From contig JAITUC010000004.1 of assembly GCA_031286585.1 (NCBI GenBank), positions 62,001-126,000 of the forward strand: a stretch of DNA of 64,000 bases. Reading direction: 5' to 3'. Below the pieces are notes generated by a model. That model did not search any database, had not been told where the DNA came from, and saw nothing but the letters and a program-made list of their open reading frames with translations. The position numbers and the translations under genes are program-made. Below are positions 26,761-35,858 of this stretch, piece by piece (position 1 is the stretch's first letter; each line of letters begins with the position of its first letter). The DNA comes from Delftia acidovorans (lineage in GTDB: Bacteria > Pseudomonadota > Gammaproteobacteria > Burkholderiales > Burkholderiaceae_C).

Positions 26761-27714
26761 ATGGCCATACAGTGGTTCCCCGGTCACATGAATCTCACGC
26801 GCAAGGTGATCACCGAGCGCGTCAAGGAAATCGATGTGGTCATCGAAGTGCTGGATGCGCGCCTGCCGGGGTCGAGCAGCAACCCGCTGCTGCAGGAGCT
26901 GACGGGCCACAAGCCGCGCCTGCAGGTGCTCAACAAGCAGGACCTGGCCGATGCCGCGCGCACGCCGCTGTGGCTGGACTGGTACAACGCCCAGAGCGAT
27001 ACGCGCGCCATTGCGCTCGACGCCTCCGAGCCCGCGCCCACGCGCCGGCTGATCGAGGCCTGCAAGCTGCTGGCCCCCAGCCGGGGCGGCATGGCCAAGC
27101 CCATGCGCGTGCTGATCTGCGGCATTCCCAACGTGGGCAAGTCCACGCTGATCAACTCCATGAGCGGCAAGCGGCAGGCCAAGACGGGGGACGAGGCCGG
27201 CATCACCAAGCTGGAGCAGCGCATCGTGCTGGCCGACGACTTCTACCTCTGGGACACGCCCGGCATGCTGTGGCCGCGCATCATCGTCGAGCAAAGCGGC
27301 TACAACCTGGCCGCCAGCGGCGCCGTGGGCCGCAATGCCTATGATGAGGAACTGGTGGCGCTGGAGCTGCTGGGCTATCTGCAGAAGAACTATGCGGGCC
27401 TGCTGGAGGCGCGCTACAGGCTGGGCCTGGACAACGAACGCATTGCCGCCCTGCATGACGACGAACTTCTGGACGCCATCGGCCGGCGCCGCGGCGCCAT
27501 GATGAGCGGCGGACGTGTCAATCTGCAAAAAGCTGCCGAGCTGGTGCTCACGGATTTCCGCGGAGCGGTCCTGGGCCGCATCACGCTGGAGACCCCCGAC
27601 GAATACGCGCAGTGGCTGGCCGTGGGCCAGGAGCGCGATGCCGAGCGCCAGGCCCGCAAGGACGCCAGCAAGGCGCGCAAGCGCGCCCCGCGCGAGCGCA
27701 AAAGCGCGCCCTGA
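26761..27714 (+). CDS. ylqF: Ribosome biogenesis GTPase YlqF (RbgA-like)
   Basis: A 317-residue circularly permuted GTPase. The G4 motif NKQD (about residue 59) comes before G1 GIPNVGKST (about 120) and G3 DTPG (about 165), the order that defines the YlqF/YawG family. These proteins bind the 50S subunit at a late assembly step. The C-terminal domain and a basic Arg/Lys tail fit rRNA binding. The start is the ATG at 26761 (MAIQWFPGHMNL), a conserved beginning; upstream in-frame residues are rejected. Confidence 0.93.
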   Translation: MAIQWFPGHMNLTRKVITERVKEIDVVIEVLDARLPGSSSNPLLQELTGHKPRLQVLNKQDLADAARTPLWLDWYNAQSDTRAIALDASEPAPTRRLIEACKLLAPSRGGMAKPMRVLICGIPNVGKSTLINSMSGKRQAKTGDEAGITKLEQRIVLADDFYLWDTPGMLWPRIIVEQSGYNLAASGAVGRNAYDEELVALELLGYLQKNYAGLLEARYRLGLDNERIAALHDDELLDAIGRRRGAMMSGGRVNLQKAAELVLTDFRGAVLGRITLETPDEYAQWLAVGQERDAERQARKDASKARKRAPRERKSAP

Positions 27715-27850
27715 ACCACCGCCGGCCGGCGCCGGCATCCCCCGTTTGGTGCAAGAGGGCGTCCGACCGGGGCGGTGGCACAAGCACCACAGCCGCAGGC
27801 GTTGCCGGCCGCTAGCATGTTGGGTGTTCTTTCTCAGTCGGGGCTTTTTC

Positions 27851-30142
27851 ATGCGGCGTCATCGAGTCGAAGCGGAAATCCATTTGTCCCTGCGCCGGGT
27901 CGTTCTGGTCGGCAGCCTATGGATCACCAGCCTCACCGTGCTCCTGGCCATGGCGCTTCTGACGCAGGACCCCATTCCCTGGCCCAGCGTGCGGCTGAAC
28001 CTGATTGCCGCCGGCGTGGGCTTCGGTGCCGTGCTGCTGGGCTGGCGCCGGCACTGGAGGCTGGCCTCCAATCTTCTGGTCTGGGGCACCTGGGTGGCAG
28101 CCGTGACCGTGGTGGCTGCCACGGGCGGCGTGCAAAGCAGCTCGGTGCTGGCCTTTCCGGCCTTGCTCGTCATGTGCGCCTGGGTGCTGGGCGTGCGCAC
28201 CACGCTGGCCATGCTGGCCCTGTCCGTGCTGGCCATGGCCGTGTTCTGGGTCGCAGGCCGCGAGGGGGTTGACTGGATAGGCCAGCGCGAGACCTCGCCC
28301 GTGTTCTCCATGCTGTACTTCGTGGGCATGCTGGGGCTGACGGGCACGGTCACGCTGATGGCAAGGCGAAGCCTGATCCGCCGTGCCCAGGAACTGCAGG
28401 ACACGCTGGGCTCGCTGGAGCAGCACCAGGACGATCTGCGCAAGTTCTACCGCGCCGTGGAGCAGAACCCCGAAAGCATCGTCATCACCGACGTGCACCA
28501 GAACATCGTCTACGTGAACGAGGCCTTCTTGCAGCGCACCGGCTTTGCGCGCAACGAGGTCCTGGGCCAGCCCACGCACCGCTACTCCACCATGGGCCTG
28601 GACGCGCCTGCATGGGAGGATGCCTTGCACCAACTGGGCCGGGGCGCGCTGTGGCGCGGCCAGATGACCAACCGCACGCGCCAGGGCGAGGACCTGCCCG
28701 AGGCCGTGCTGGTGGCGCCCATACGCGCCTCGGACGGCAGCATCGTCAACTATGTGGAACTCAAGCAGGACCTGTCCGAGCGCATGCGTGCGGAACGCCA
28801 GATCCATGCCCTGGCGCATTTCGACGCGCTCACCGGCCTGCCCAACCGCCTGTCGCTGACCCAGCGCCTGCGCGCGCTGGCGCGCGAATTCCGCGAGGGA
28901 GGCAAGGGCGGTGAGCCGCGCCACGGCCTGCTGCTGCTGGACATGGACCGCTTCACCGCCTTCAACGATGTGCGCGGCACGGTGCGTGGCGATGCGCTGC
29001 TGGGCGCGCTGGCGCTGCGCCTGGCCGATGCCCTGCCCGACGGCGCGCTGCTGGCCCGCATGGGCGCCGACGAGTTCGCCGTGCTGCTGGAGAAGGCCGG
29101 CCAGGAGGCGGCCGAGGTCGACCAGCGCATGCGCGCACTGGCCCAGGTGCTTCAGGACGCGCTGGAGCGGCCGCTGTGGCTGGAGGAAACCGGCGAGGAA
29201 GTGCAGGCCAGCTGCAGCATGGGCGCGGCCAGCTTTGCCGCCTCGCGCTCCGACAGCGGCGGCCACGACGTGCTGCGCCGCGCGGGCGTGGCCCTGCACC
29301 AGGCCAAGCAGGCCGGCCTGGGCCAGGTCGTCATCTTCCAGCCCGACATGGCCGAGGCCGTGGGCAAGCGCTTTCGCATCGAAAAGGACTTGCGCCGCGC
29401 CATTCCTGCCGGCGAGCTGCAGCCCTATCTGCAGTCCCAGGTGGACCACATGGGGCGCTGCGTGGGCGCCGAGGTGCTGGTGCGCTGGAACCATCCGCGC
29501 CTGGGCATGGTCGGGCCCGGTGATTTCATTCCCGTGGCCGAGGAGTCTGACCTGATCGTGCAACTGGGCGACTGGATGCTGGAGCAGGCCTGCCGCATGC
29601 TGGTGCGGCCCGAATTCGTGCAGCAGGGCTGGCGGCTGTCGGTCAACGTCAGCTGGCGGCAGTTCCGCCAGCCCGACGTGGTGGACAAGCTCAAGCGCAT
29701 CCTGGCTGCAACCGGGGCCGATCCGCGCCGCCTCACGCTGGAGGTCACCGAAAGCGTGGTCATGCGCGATGTGGACGAGGCGCGCGAGCGCATGGCCGAG
29801 CTGCAGCTGCTGGGCGTGGAAATGGGGCTGGACGACTTCGGCACCGGCTATTCATCGCTGGCCTATCTGCAGCGACTGCCGTTCCGTGAACTGAAGATCG
29901 ACAAGTCCTTTGTGCAGGACTGCCATACCTCGCCGGGCAATGCCGCCATGGTCGAGGCGATCCTGCTTCTGGCCAGACGCCTGCGCCTGCGCGTGGTGGC
30001 CGAAGGAGTGGAGACCGAAGAGCAGGCCGGCACGCTGCGTGCCTGGAATCAGGACGTGCTGTTCCAGGGCTACCACTACGGCCGGCCGCTGCCGGCCGTC
30101 GAATGGGTGGACCTGCAGCTGGGCGCGCCGGCCGGCGTGTGA
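27851..30142 (+). CDS. Membrane PAS-GGDEF-EAL cyclic-di-GMP protein, GGDEF degenerate
   Basis: A 763-residue signalling protein with five or six N-terminal membrane helices (to ~170), a short coiled coil, a PAS domain (~198-312), a GGDEF domain (~320-495) and an EAL domain (~505-755). The GGDEF motif reads GADEF (405-409) and the usual FK of the DxDxFK loop is FT, so cyclase activity is probably weak or lost. The EAL side keeps EVL (541-543), ESV, DDFGTGYSSL, KIDKSFV and AEGVET, consistent with phosphodiesterase activity. The ATG at 27851 is used; the ribosome site is weak and the frame is open further upstream. Confidence 0.9.
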   Translation: MRRHRVEAEIHLSLRRVVLVGSLWITSLTVLLAMALLTQDPIPWPSVRLNLIAAGVGFGAVLLGWRRHWRLASNLLVWGTWVAAVTVVAATGGVQSSSVLAFPALLVMCAWVLGVRTTLAMLALSVLAMAVFWVAGREGVDWIGQRETSPVFSMLYFVGMLGLTGTVTLMARRSLIRRAQELQDTLGSLEQHQDDLRKFYRAVEQNPESIVITDVHQNIVYVNEAFLQRTGFARNEVLGQPTHRYSTMGLDAPAWEDALHQLGRGALWRGQMTNRTRQGEDLPEAVLVAPIRASDGSIVNYVELKQDLSERMRAERQIHALAHFDALTGLPNRLSLTQRLRALAREFREGGKGGEPRHGLLLLDMDRFTAFNDVRGTVRGDALLGALALRLADALPDGALLARMGADEFAVLLEKAGQEAAEVDQRMRALAQVLQDALERPLWLEETGEEVQASCSMGAASFAASRSDSGGHDVLRRAGVALHQAKQAGLGQVVIFQPDMAEAVGKRFRIEKDLRRAIPAGELQPYLQSQVDHMGRCVGAEVLVRWNHPRLGMVGPGDFIPVAEESDLIVQLGDWMLEQACRMLVRPEFVQQGWRLSVNVSWRQFRQPDVVDKLKRILAATGADPRRLTLEVTESVVMRDVDEARERMAELQLLGVEMGLDDFGTGYSSLAYLQRLPFRELKIDKSFVQDCHTSPGNAAMVEAILLLARRLRLRVVAEGVETEEQAGTLRAWNQDVLFQGYHYGRPLPAVEWVDLQLGAPAGV

Positions 30143-30174
30143 GGGCAGGCGCAATGGCCTGCGTGTGACGGCGT

Positions 30175-31371
30175 TCAGGTCCTGGGCTGTTCCAGCCAGC
30201 GGCGCGCCAGCAGGTCCCAGAAGCGCGCGCCGCGTCCCAGGTTGTCATCGTTGAAGTCGTAGCCCGGGTTGTGCAGGCCCACGCCGGGCTCGCCCGTGGC
30301 GGGGCCGTTGCCTATCCAGCCATAGGCGCCGGGCACGGCCTCCAGCATGAAGCCGAAGTCCTCGGCCGTCATGGCCGGCAGGATGTCGGCATGGGTGCGG
30401 TCCTCGCCGACCGCCTCGCGCATCACGTTGGCCATGAAGCGGGCCTCGTGCGCGTGGTTGGTGGTGTTGGGATAGCCGGGCTTGAGAATGAACTCGGCGC
30501 GGCACAGATGGGCGGCCGCCACATGCTCGCTGATGCGCTGCATGCCTTCGATGAACATCTGCTGCGTCTCGGTCCTGAGCGCGCGTACCGTGCCGAAGAT
30601 GCTGGCCTCGTCGGGAATGATGTTCTCCACCGTGCCGCTGGTGATCTTGCCCACGGTGAGCACGGCGCTGTCCAGCGGATCGGTGCTGCGCGACACCAGG
30701 GTCTGCAGCTGGCCGACGATGGCGCAGGCCACGGGAATCGGATCCAGCGTGGTGTGGGGCATGGCCGCGTGGCCGCCCTTGCCATGCACGCGGATCTCGA
30801 AGCGCAGCGTGGAGGCCATGATGGGCCCCACCCGCACTGCCATCTCGCCGGCAGGCAGCGCAGGCCAGTTGTGCAGCGCGAACACGGCCTCGCAGGGGAA
30901 GCGTTCGAACAGGCCGTCCTCCATCATGGCCTTGGCGCCCGCGCCGCCTTCCTCGGCGGGCTGGAAGATCAGGTGCACCGTTCCATCGAAATCCGGCTGC
31001 TGCGCCAGCAGCGTGGCCGCGCCCAGCAGCATGGTCGTGTGCCCGTCATGGCCGCAGGCATGCATGCAGCCCGGGTTCTGGCTGGCATGGCCGAAGGCGT
31101 TGATTTCCGTCACCGGCAGCGCATCCATGTCGGCCCGTATGCCGACGCTGCGGCCCGGGTTGGCGGCGTTGCGCCCCCGGCCGTGGATGCTTGCCACCAC
31201 GCCGGTCCTGCCCAGCCCGCGGTGCACCTGCAGTCCCAGCGCCATGAGGTAGGCCGCCACCTTGTCGCCGGTGCGGTGCTCCTCGTAGCGCAACTCGGGG
31301 TTGGCATGCAGGTCGTGGCGGAACTTCAGCAGGGAGCCGAGGTGGGGGGTGATGTCGGGTGTGGATCGCAT
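30175..31371 (-). CDS. M20-family amidohydrolase (hippurate hydrolase type)
   Basis: A 398-residue metal-dependent amidohydrolase of the M20D group, which cleaves N-acyl amino acids such as hippurate or acetylated amino acids. Metal and catalytic residues are seen in HACGHDGH, PAEEGGAG (general-base Glu) and the late HNPGYDFNDD histidine. The dimerisation domain inserts near residues 185-300. It is divergent from the DHH phosphoesterase gene. The physiological substrate is not evident. Confidence 0.9.
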   Translation of the reverse strand: MRSTPDITPHLGSLLKFRHDLHANPELRYEEHRTGDKVAAYLMALGLQVHRGLGRTGVVASIHGRGRNAANPGRSVGIRADMDALPVTEINAFGHASQNPGCMHACGHDGHTTMLLGAATLLAQQPDFDGTVHLIFQPAEEGGAGAKAMMEDGLFERFPCEAVFALHNWPALPAGEMAVRVGPIMASTLRFEIRVHGKGGHAAMPHTTLDPIPVACAIVGQLQTLVSRSTDPLDSAVLTVGKITSGTVENIIPDEASIFGTVRALRTETQQMFIEGMQRISEHVAAAHLCRAEFILKPGYPNTTNHAHEARFMANVMREAVGEDRTHADILPAMTAEDFGFMLEAVPGAYGWIGNGPATGEPGVGLHNPGYDFNDDNLGRGARFWDLLARRWLEQPRT

Positions 31372-31606
31372 ACAGGGGCCGCGGCGGCCTGCACGCCCGG
31401 CGGGTCCGCAGGCGGTCGCAGCAATTCAATGACAAGGCGGACATGATAGGTCCTGGGATTTGCCTGCGGCGCCTGCTGCCGTGATAGGCCTTGTGCGGCC
31501 CAGGCTTTGCGCTGCGTTCCTTGAGAGCCGACCGCGCAATGCCCGGCTGCCCGGGCGCTGGAGCAAGTGCAGGGGAATGGCGCCAGGACCGACAATCGCC
31601 CCCATC

Positions 31607-32599
31607 ATGAAAAACACCATCCTGCCCCTGCAATTGTTCGTGCGCCCCGCGCATGACGATCCCCAGCCCCTGATCCTCTACCATGGCCGCCGCTGCCCCG
31701 ACGGCTACGGCGCGGCGCTGGCAGCCTGGCTGTTCTACGGCGGGCAGGCCGAATTCCGGGGCCTGGACCATGGCGAGATCCAGAAGGCCGACGACCTGGG
31801 CGAGCTGGCCGGCCGCGCCGTCTACGTGCTGGACTTCGCCTTCGAGCCCGAGCTCATGGCCGAGATCGAGTCGCGCGTGGCCAAGCTCGTGGTGCTGGAC
31901 CACCACAAGAGCGCTGCCGAAAAGCTGAGCGGCTACCAGTGCCGCTGCGGCGTCGTGCACTTCGACATGAACAAGTCCGGCGCACGCCTGGCCTGGGAGT
32001 TCTTCCAGGCCGACAAGCCCGTCCCCGGCCTGATCCGCTTCATCGAGGACCGCGACATCTGGAAGTGGGAGTTCGCCGAAAGCGCGGGCTTCCTCGCGGC
32101 GCTGGACATGGAGCCGCGCAGCTTCGAGCGCTGGGCCGAGATCGCGGCCTTCACGCCCGAGCAGGAAGCCGCCTTCATGGCGCGCGGCGGCGCCATGGAC
32201 GAGAAATTCCAGAAGCTGTGCGCCGACATTTCCGAGGCGGCCCAGCCGCTGGTCTTCAACGGCATGCAAGGGCTGATGGTCAACTGCCCCGGCATGTTCC
32301 ACAGCCAGGTCGGCGACCTGCTGGCGCGCCAGAGCGGCAGCTTCGCGCTGATGTGGCATGCCAGCACCAAGGGCGTGAAGATCGGCCTGCGCTCGCGCTC
32401 GGAGTTCAACTGCATACCACTGGCCGAGAGCTTTGGCGGCGGTGGCCATGCCCAGGCCTGCGGCTTCAAGATGGGCAACGAGCGCCTGGTGGAGCTGCTG
32501 TCTGGCGTGCTCAAGGCCGATGCCTCGGCCGACTACGCCTACGTTGCAGCGCCGCTGATGGAGCAGCCTGAAACGGGCGCGCCTGCCGAAGCTGTCTGA
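31607..32599 (+). CDS. DHH-family phosphoesterase
   Basis: A 330-residue DHH/DHHA1 protein. The N-terminal metal site shows PDGYGAAL and VLDHHKS (the DHH block). The C-terminal nucleic-acid-binding DHHA1 motif is GGGGHAQACGFK. Members act as oligoribonuclease/nanoRNase or cyclic-dinucleotide phosphodiesterases; this atypical version, with DHH near residue 90, is not assigned to either. The start is the ATG at 31607 (MKNTILPLQLF). Its 3' end overlaps the convergent pseudouridine-synthase gene by 61 bases. Confidence 0.82.
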   Translation: MKNTILPLQLFVRPAHDDPQPLILYHGRRCPDGYGAALAAWLFYGGQAEFRGLDHGEIQKADDLGELAGRAVYVLDFAFEPELMAEIESRVAKLVVLDHHKSAAEKLSGYQCRCGVVHFDMNKSGARLAWEFFQADKPVPGLIRFIEDRDIWKWEFAESAGFLAALDMEPRSFERWAEIAAFTPEQEAAFMARGGAMDEKFQKLCADISEAAQPLVFNGMQGLMVNCPGMFHSQVGDLLARQSGSFALMWHASTKGVKIGLRSRSEFNCIPLAESFGGGGHAQACGFKMGNERLVELLSGVLKADASADYAYVAAPLMEQPETGAPAEAV

Positions 32600-33408
32600 T
32601 CCGGCCGGGCCGTCGCCGGCAGGCCCGCACAGGCCTGCCAGCCGGGCAGGGCGCACAGCGCGCGCCAGTGCTGCACATCGGCCACATGGCCCAGTTGCCG
32701 CCAGTCGGCCTCAAAGAGCAGCGGCTCGCCCGTCATCGGGTGCGCCAGCTCCAGCGCATGGGCGTGCAGCCACAGCCGCTGCAGGCCCAGCCGCTCGGCC
32801 CACCAGCGGTTCAGCGGCCCCTTGCCATGCGTGGCGTCGCCAATGATGGGATGGGCCACATGCTTGAGATGGCGGCGTATCTGGTGGCGCCGGCCCGTGG
32901 TGGGCAGGGCCTCGACCAGTGAAATCCGCGTAGCCGCATGGCGCGGGTCATAGGCCTCGGGCCATTCCAGGCGCGCCAGGCAGCGCAGCGTGGTCTGGGC
33001 GGGCTGGGCAGGCGCATCCTCGGGCGCGTCGTCGGGCTTGAGCGCATGGTCCACCTCCAGCGCATCGGGCAGCCAGCCGCGCACCAGCGCCAGGTATTGC
33101 TTGCGCACCGCATGGCCTGCAAAGGCCTGGCCCAGCCGCTGCGCGGCCTGGGCATGCAAGGCCATCACCAGCACGCCGCACGTGCCCTTGTCCAGCCGAT
33201 GCGCGGGATGCACATGGCAGCCCAGCTGGTCGCGCAGGGTCTGCAGCACAAAGCGCGTCTCGTGCGCATCCAGCCCCGTGCGGTGCACCAGCCAGCCTGC
33301 GGGCTTGTAGACCGCCACCAGATGCTCGTCGCGCCAGAGGATGTGCAGCGGAGCATCGTCGGGTGCGGGGACATCGGACGGGAAGGGGGACGGTGGGGGC
33401 GGGAGCAT
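32539..33408 (-). CDS. RluA-family pseudouridine synthase, TruC-like
   Basis: A 289-residue pseudouridine synthase. The catalytic aspartate is in AHRLDKGTCGVLV, and the opening LWRDEHLVAVYKPAGWLVHRT is typical of TruC, which modifies tRNA at U65. Later motifs GRRHQIRRHLKH and HPIIGDATHG fit the RluA family. The C-terminal ~25 residues extend past the family end and overlap the DHH gene. The start is the ATG at 33408. TruC identity is likely but RluA-type relatives cannot be excluded. Confidence 0.85.
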   Translation of the reverse strand: MLPPPPSPFPSDVPAPDDAPLHILWRDEHLVAVYKPAGWLVHRTGLDAHETRFVLQTLRDQLGCHVHPAHRLDKGTCGVLVMALHAQAAQRLGQAFAGHAVRKQYLALVRGWLPDALEVDHALKPDDAPEDAPAQPAQTTLRCLARLEWPEAYDPRHAATRISLVEALPTTGRRHQIRRHLKHVAHPIIGDATHGKGPLNRWWAERLGLQRLWLHAHALELAHPMTGEPLLFEADWRQLGHVADVQHWRALCALPGWQACAGLPATARPDQTASAGAPVSGCSISGAAT

Positions 33409-33471
33409 GAGGGCGTGAGTGTAGGCGCTCTGCCGTGCAAGGGCGTCCAAACGGGCACTGCCTGCGCGCGC

Positions 33472-33512
33472 GGCATCTGCGCAGAGCAGATGCCCCTTGA
33501 CCACTCGGCCAT
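33472..33512 (-). other. tRNA-Ser-like D-arm fragment
   Basis: The minus strand reads ATGGCCGAGTGGTCAAGG, the standard D-arm of bacterial tRNA-Ser, directly followed by a 9-bp hairpin (33472-33480 with 33486-33494) where the anticodon arm would be. No T-loop (GTTCGAAT) or matching acceptor strand is found. At best this is a decayed tRNA remnant, and chance resemblance is possible. Confidence 0.3.
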
Positions 33513-33684
33513 GCCGCACGGCGGCTTTGTCATCCTGGGCGGCAACAGCTCGCTGGGGCTGCATCACCCCATCGGATGCCTGCCGCAGCAGCCGGGGCCG
33601 GCGGGCTGCAAGACCGTGTTTGACGTGGCGCCCGGCCTGCTGTCGCCCAGGAATGCGCAGCTGCTGCGGGCCGAGCTGCTTTAG
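33490..33684 (+). pseudogene. Short coding remnant, unknown
   Basis: A 64-residue frame (MPLDHSAMPHGGFVILGG start, RNAQLLRAELL end) has strong third-position G/C bias like real genes here, but no good ribosome site and no recognised family. It lies in a 270-base gap between two minus-strand genes and overlaps the MFS gene end by 4 bases. It looks like the 3' end of a lost gene, or a small gene with an upstream start. Confidence 0.35.
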
Positions 33685-34961
33685 CCCTGGCCCACGCGCG
33701 CTGCGTCTTCCAGCCGGTCCACGTCGCGCAGCGGCTTGAACAGGGTCATCCAGCTGCCGACCACGCCCAGCGTGCACAGGCTGCCCACCACGGCAGCCGG
33801 CACGGCGCCCAGCCAGGCGGCGCTGGTGCCGGCACGGAATTCGCCCAGCTCGTTGGACGAGCCGATGAACAGCATGTTCACCGCGTTCACGCGCCCGCGC
33901 ATGGAGTCGGGCGTGGAAAACTGCACCAGGGCCGAGCGTATGTACACACTCACCATGTCGGCCGCGCCGGCCAGCATCAGGGCCGCCATGGACAGCCAGA
34001 ACCAGTGCGACAGCGCAAACACCAGGTTGGCCACGCCGAAGACGGCCACGGCGCCGAACATCACGCGGCCCACATGGCGCTGGATGGGGCGGGCCGACAG
34101 CCACAGGCCCATGGCCACCTCGCCCACGGTCATGGACGAGCGCAGCAGGCCCAGGCCTTCGGGGCCGACCTTGAGCACCTCGTGCGCATACACGGGCAGC
34201 AGGGCCACCACGCCGCCCAGCAGCACGGCGAACAGGTCCAGCGAAATCGTGCCCAGGATGATGGGGCGCGTGCGGATGAAATGGATGCCTTCGCCAAAGC
34301 GCTGCCACAGCGAGCCGCCCGCCGGCGCCATGGCCCCTGCAAAGCGCACGGGCACCGTGCCCAGCAGCAGCACGGCCAGCACCAGGGACACGCCGCAGAC
34401 CGCATAGGTCAGCACGGCGCCGCCCCAGGCGTAGAGCAGGCCGCCCAGCACGGGCGCGGCAATGGCGGCCGTGCGCATCAGCATGCTGTTGGTGGCCAGC
34501 GCCTGGGCCAGTTGCTCGCGCGGCACGATCTGCGGCAGCAGGCTTTGCAGGGCCGGCCCCGTGAAGGCGCGGCTGCAGCCGAACAGCACCAGCACGGCAT
34601 AGATCCAGTGCACGTCGTGCGCGGCCGCGCCCTCGTGCCAGGACAGCCACAGCAGCAGCAGGGAGCACAGCGCGGCCACGGTCCAGCTGCCGGACAGCAG
34701 GCGCTTGCGGCTCATGCGATCGCTGAGGTCGCCGGCCGGAATCAGCAGTGCCAGCATGGGCAGGAACTGGGCCAGTCCCACGTAGGCCAGGGACATGGGG
34801 TCGCGCGTCAGGTCATACACCTGCCAGGCCACGACCACGGCCTGCATCTGCTGGGCGAACATGGACAGCATGCGCGCCATGACGAAGGGAACGAAGGCGC
34901 TGCTGCGCAGGCCGGCAGCGGGGCTGTCGGCCGATGAGGGGGGAAGCGGGGAGGAGGGCAA
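33681..34961 (-). CDS. MFS exporter, EntS/DHA3-like
   Basis: A roughly 426-residue major facilitator with about 12 membrane helices. The loop-2 signature is GDLSDRMSRKRLL, and the 2-3 and 8-9 loops fit DHA3/EntS-like drug or siderophore exporters. The start is uncertain: a TTG at 34961 (giving LPSSPLPPSS) fits the family N terminus, while ATGs at 35054 and 35105 would add 31 or 48 residues. The longest form would leave only 39 bases to the divergent gene, so the shorter one is preferred. The substrate is unknown. Confidence 0.82.
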   Translation of the reverse strand: MPSSPLPPSSADSPAAGLRSSAFVPFVMARMLSMFAQQMQAVVVAWQVYDLTRDPMSLAYVGLAQFLPMLALLIPAGDLSDRMSRKRLLSGSWTVAALCSLLLLWLSWHEGAAAHDVHWIYAVLVLFGCSRAFTGPALQSLLPQIVPREQLAQALATNSMLMRTAAIAAPVLGGLLYAWGGAVLTYAVCGVSLVLAVLLLGTVPVRFAGAMAPAGGSLWQRFGEGIHFIRTRPIILGTISLDLFAVLLGGVVALLPVYAHEVLKVGPEGLGLLRSSMTVGEVAMGLWLSARPIQRHVGRVMFGAVAVFGVANLVFALSHWFWLSMAALMLAGAADMVSVYIRSALVQFSTPDSMRGRVNAVNMLFIGSSNELGEFRAGTSAAWLGAVPAAVVGSLCTLGVVGSWMTLFKPLRDVDRLEDAARVGQG

Positions 34962-35144
34962 GATCGGATATCCGTGGAGGAGCACGCGCAGTATCTGCGA
35001 AATGCCGGCGCCTTGCTGGCCGTGCTGTCCGCTCCGCGCTGCCGACGAAGGCATGCGGCCTGCTCCCACAAACACCCGCGGCGCGGCGCGAGAATATGCC
35101 ATCACGGGTCAGGCCAGAACCCCGCATCAGAGGAGCAACACACC

Positions 35145-35492
35145 ATGTCCATGTTGTCCATGCAATACGCCGGCACCTTGATCGGCCGCGAAGCGGTCAT
35201 CGACTTCCCCGACAGCAAGGCTGATGTGCGGTACACGCCGCAAGGCCAGATGGTCTGGCATGTGGTCGATTCCCTGGGCCATGTGTCCGATGGCTGCGAA
35301 CGGCTCAGCTACCTGCAGGTCAGCGATAGCCTGCACTTCCTCAACTGGATCGAGAAAACAGGTTTCACCGTCAGCCAGGTCATCGATACCGCCCAGGGCA
35401 CGGTGCAGGCCTTCTGGTCGTTTGCCGACCCGGCCAGCGAGGGCGGCCACCGCTCCTCCATGTTCGTCGAAGGCCGTTTCCGCTTCCGCTGA
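35145..35492 (+). CDS. MoaF-like small beta-barrel protein
   Basis: A 115-residue protein predicted to be mainly beta strands. The pattern YAGTLIGREAVIDFPD then DVRYTPQGQMVWHVVD and VIDTAQGTVQAFWSF resembles the MoaF/lipocalin-like family. No signal peptide. The start is the ATG at 35145, 7 bases after an AGGAGC site. Function is not known; MoaF proteins have been linked to molybdenum-cofactor and aromatic-amine genes, but no such genes are near. Confidence 0.7.
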   Translation: MSMLSMQYAGTLIGREAVIDFPDSKADVRYTPQGQMVWHVVDSLGHVSDGCERLSYLQVSDSLHFLNWIEKTGFTVSQVIDTAQGTVQAFWSFADPASEGGHRSSMFVEGRFRFR

Positions 35493-35548
35493 GGCGCAGG
35501 CCTGCATGGCGCAGCCCGGCCGCGTGAAACATTGCGGCATCTGCGCGA

Positions 35549-35625
35549 TCTGCCTGTTTTTTCAGCGCCTGCGGCAAACCCATGGCTGGCGCGGCAATGC
35601 CGGGTTGTCCCGAAGCTTGTCCACA
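35549..35625 (+). repeat. Second locus of the CCTGTTTTTT repeat with a DnaA-like box
   Basis: TCTGCCTGTTTTTTCAGCG (35549-35567) matches 18 of 19 bases of the copy B edge at 23034-23052, and TTGTCCACA occurs at 35617-35625. The surrounding 366-base gap (35493-35858) contains no gene that can be supported. Confidence 0.5.
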
Positions 35626-35858
35626 GGCAGGCCCACAGTCGCTGGGCATAACCGTCACGCCACGGTCATGTTCTTCATGCGGCGAAGAAATTCCCAGAAT
35701 GTGGGCATGCACTATCGTCGTACTCAAGAATCTGCGAGCGCGTCGCATTCCGGTTCATTGCATGGGGCGAGGCCGGCCGCGCGCAGATCCGGACCCGCCG
35801 CCGTGAAACATCCCTCCCGCGCGAACCGGGCCGCGAGGCCCGCGGCTATGCTGGCTGC

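Noticed and set aside
33472..33560. Functional tRNA-Ser on the minus strand
   Set aside because: No T-arm, no acceptor pairing and no CCA region; only the D-arm and a hairpin match.
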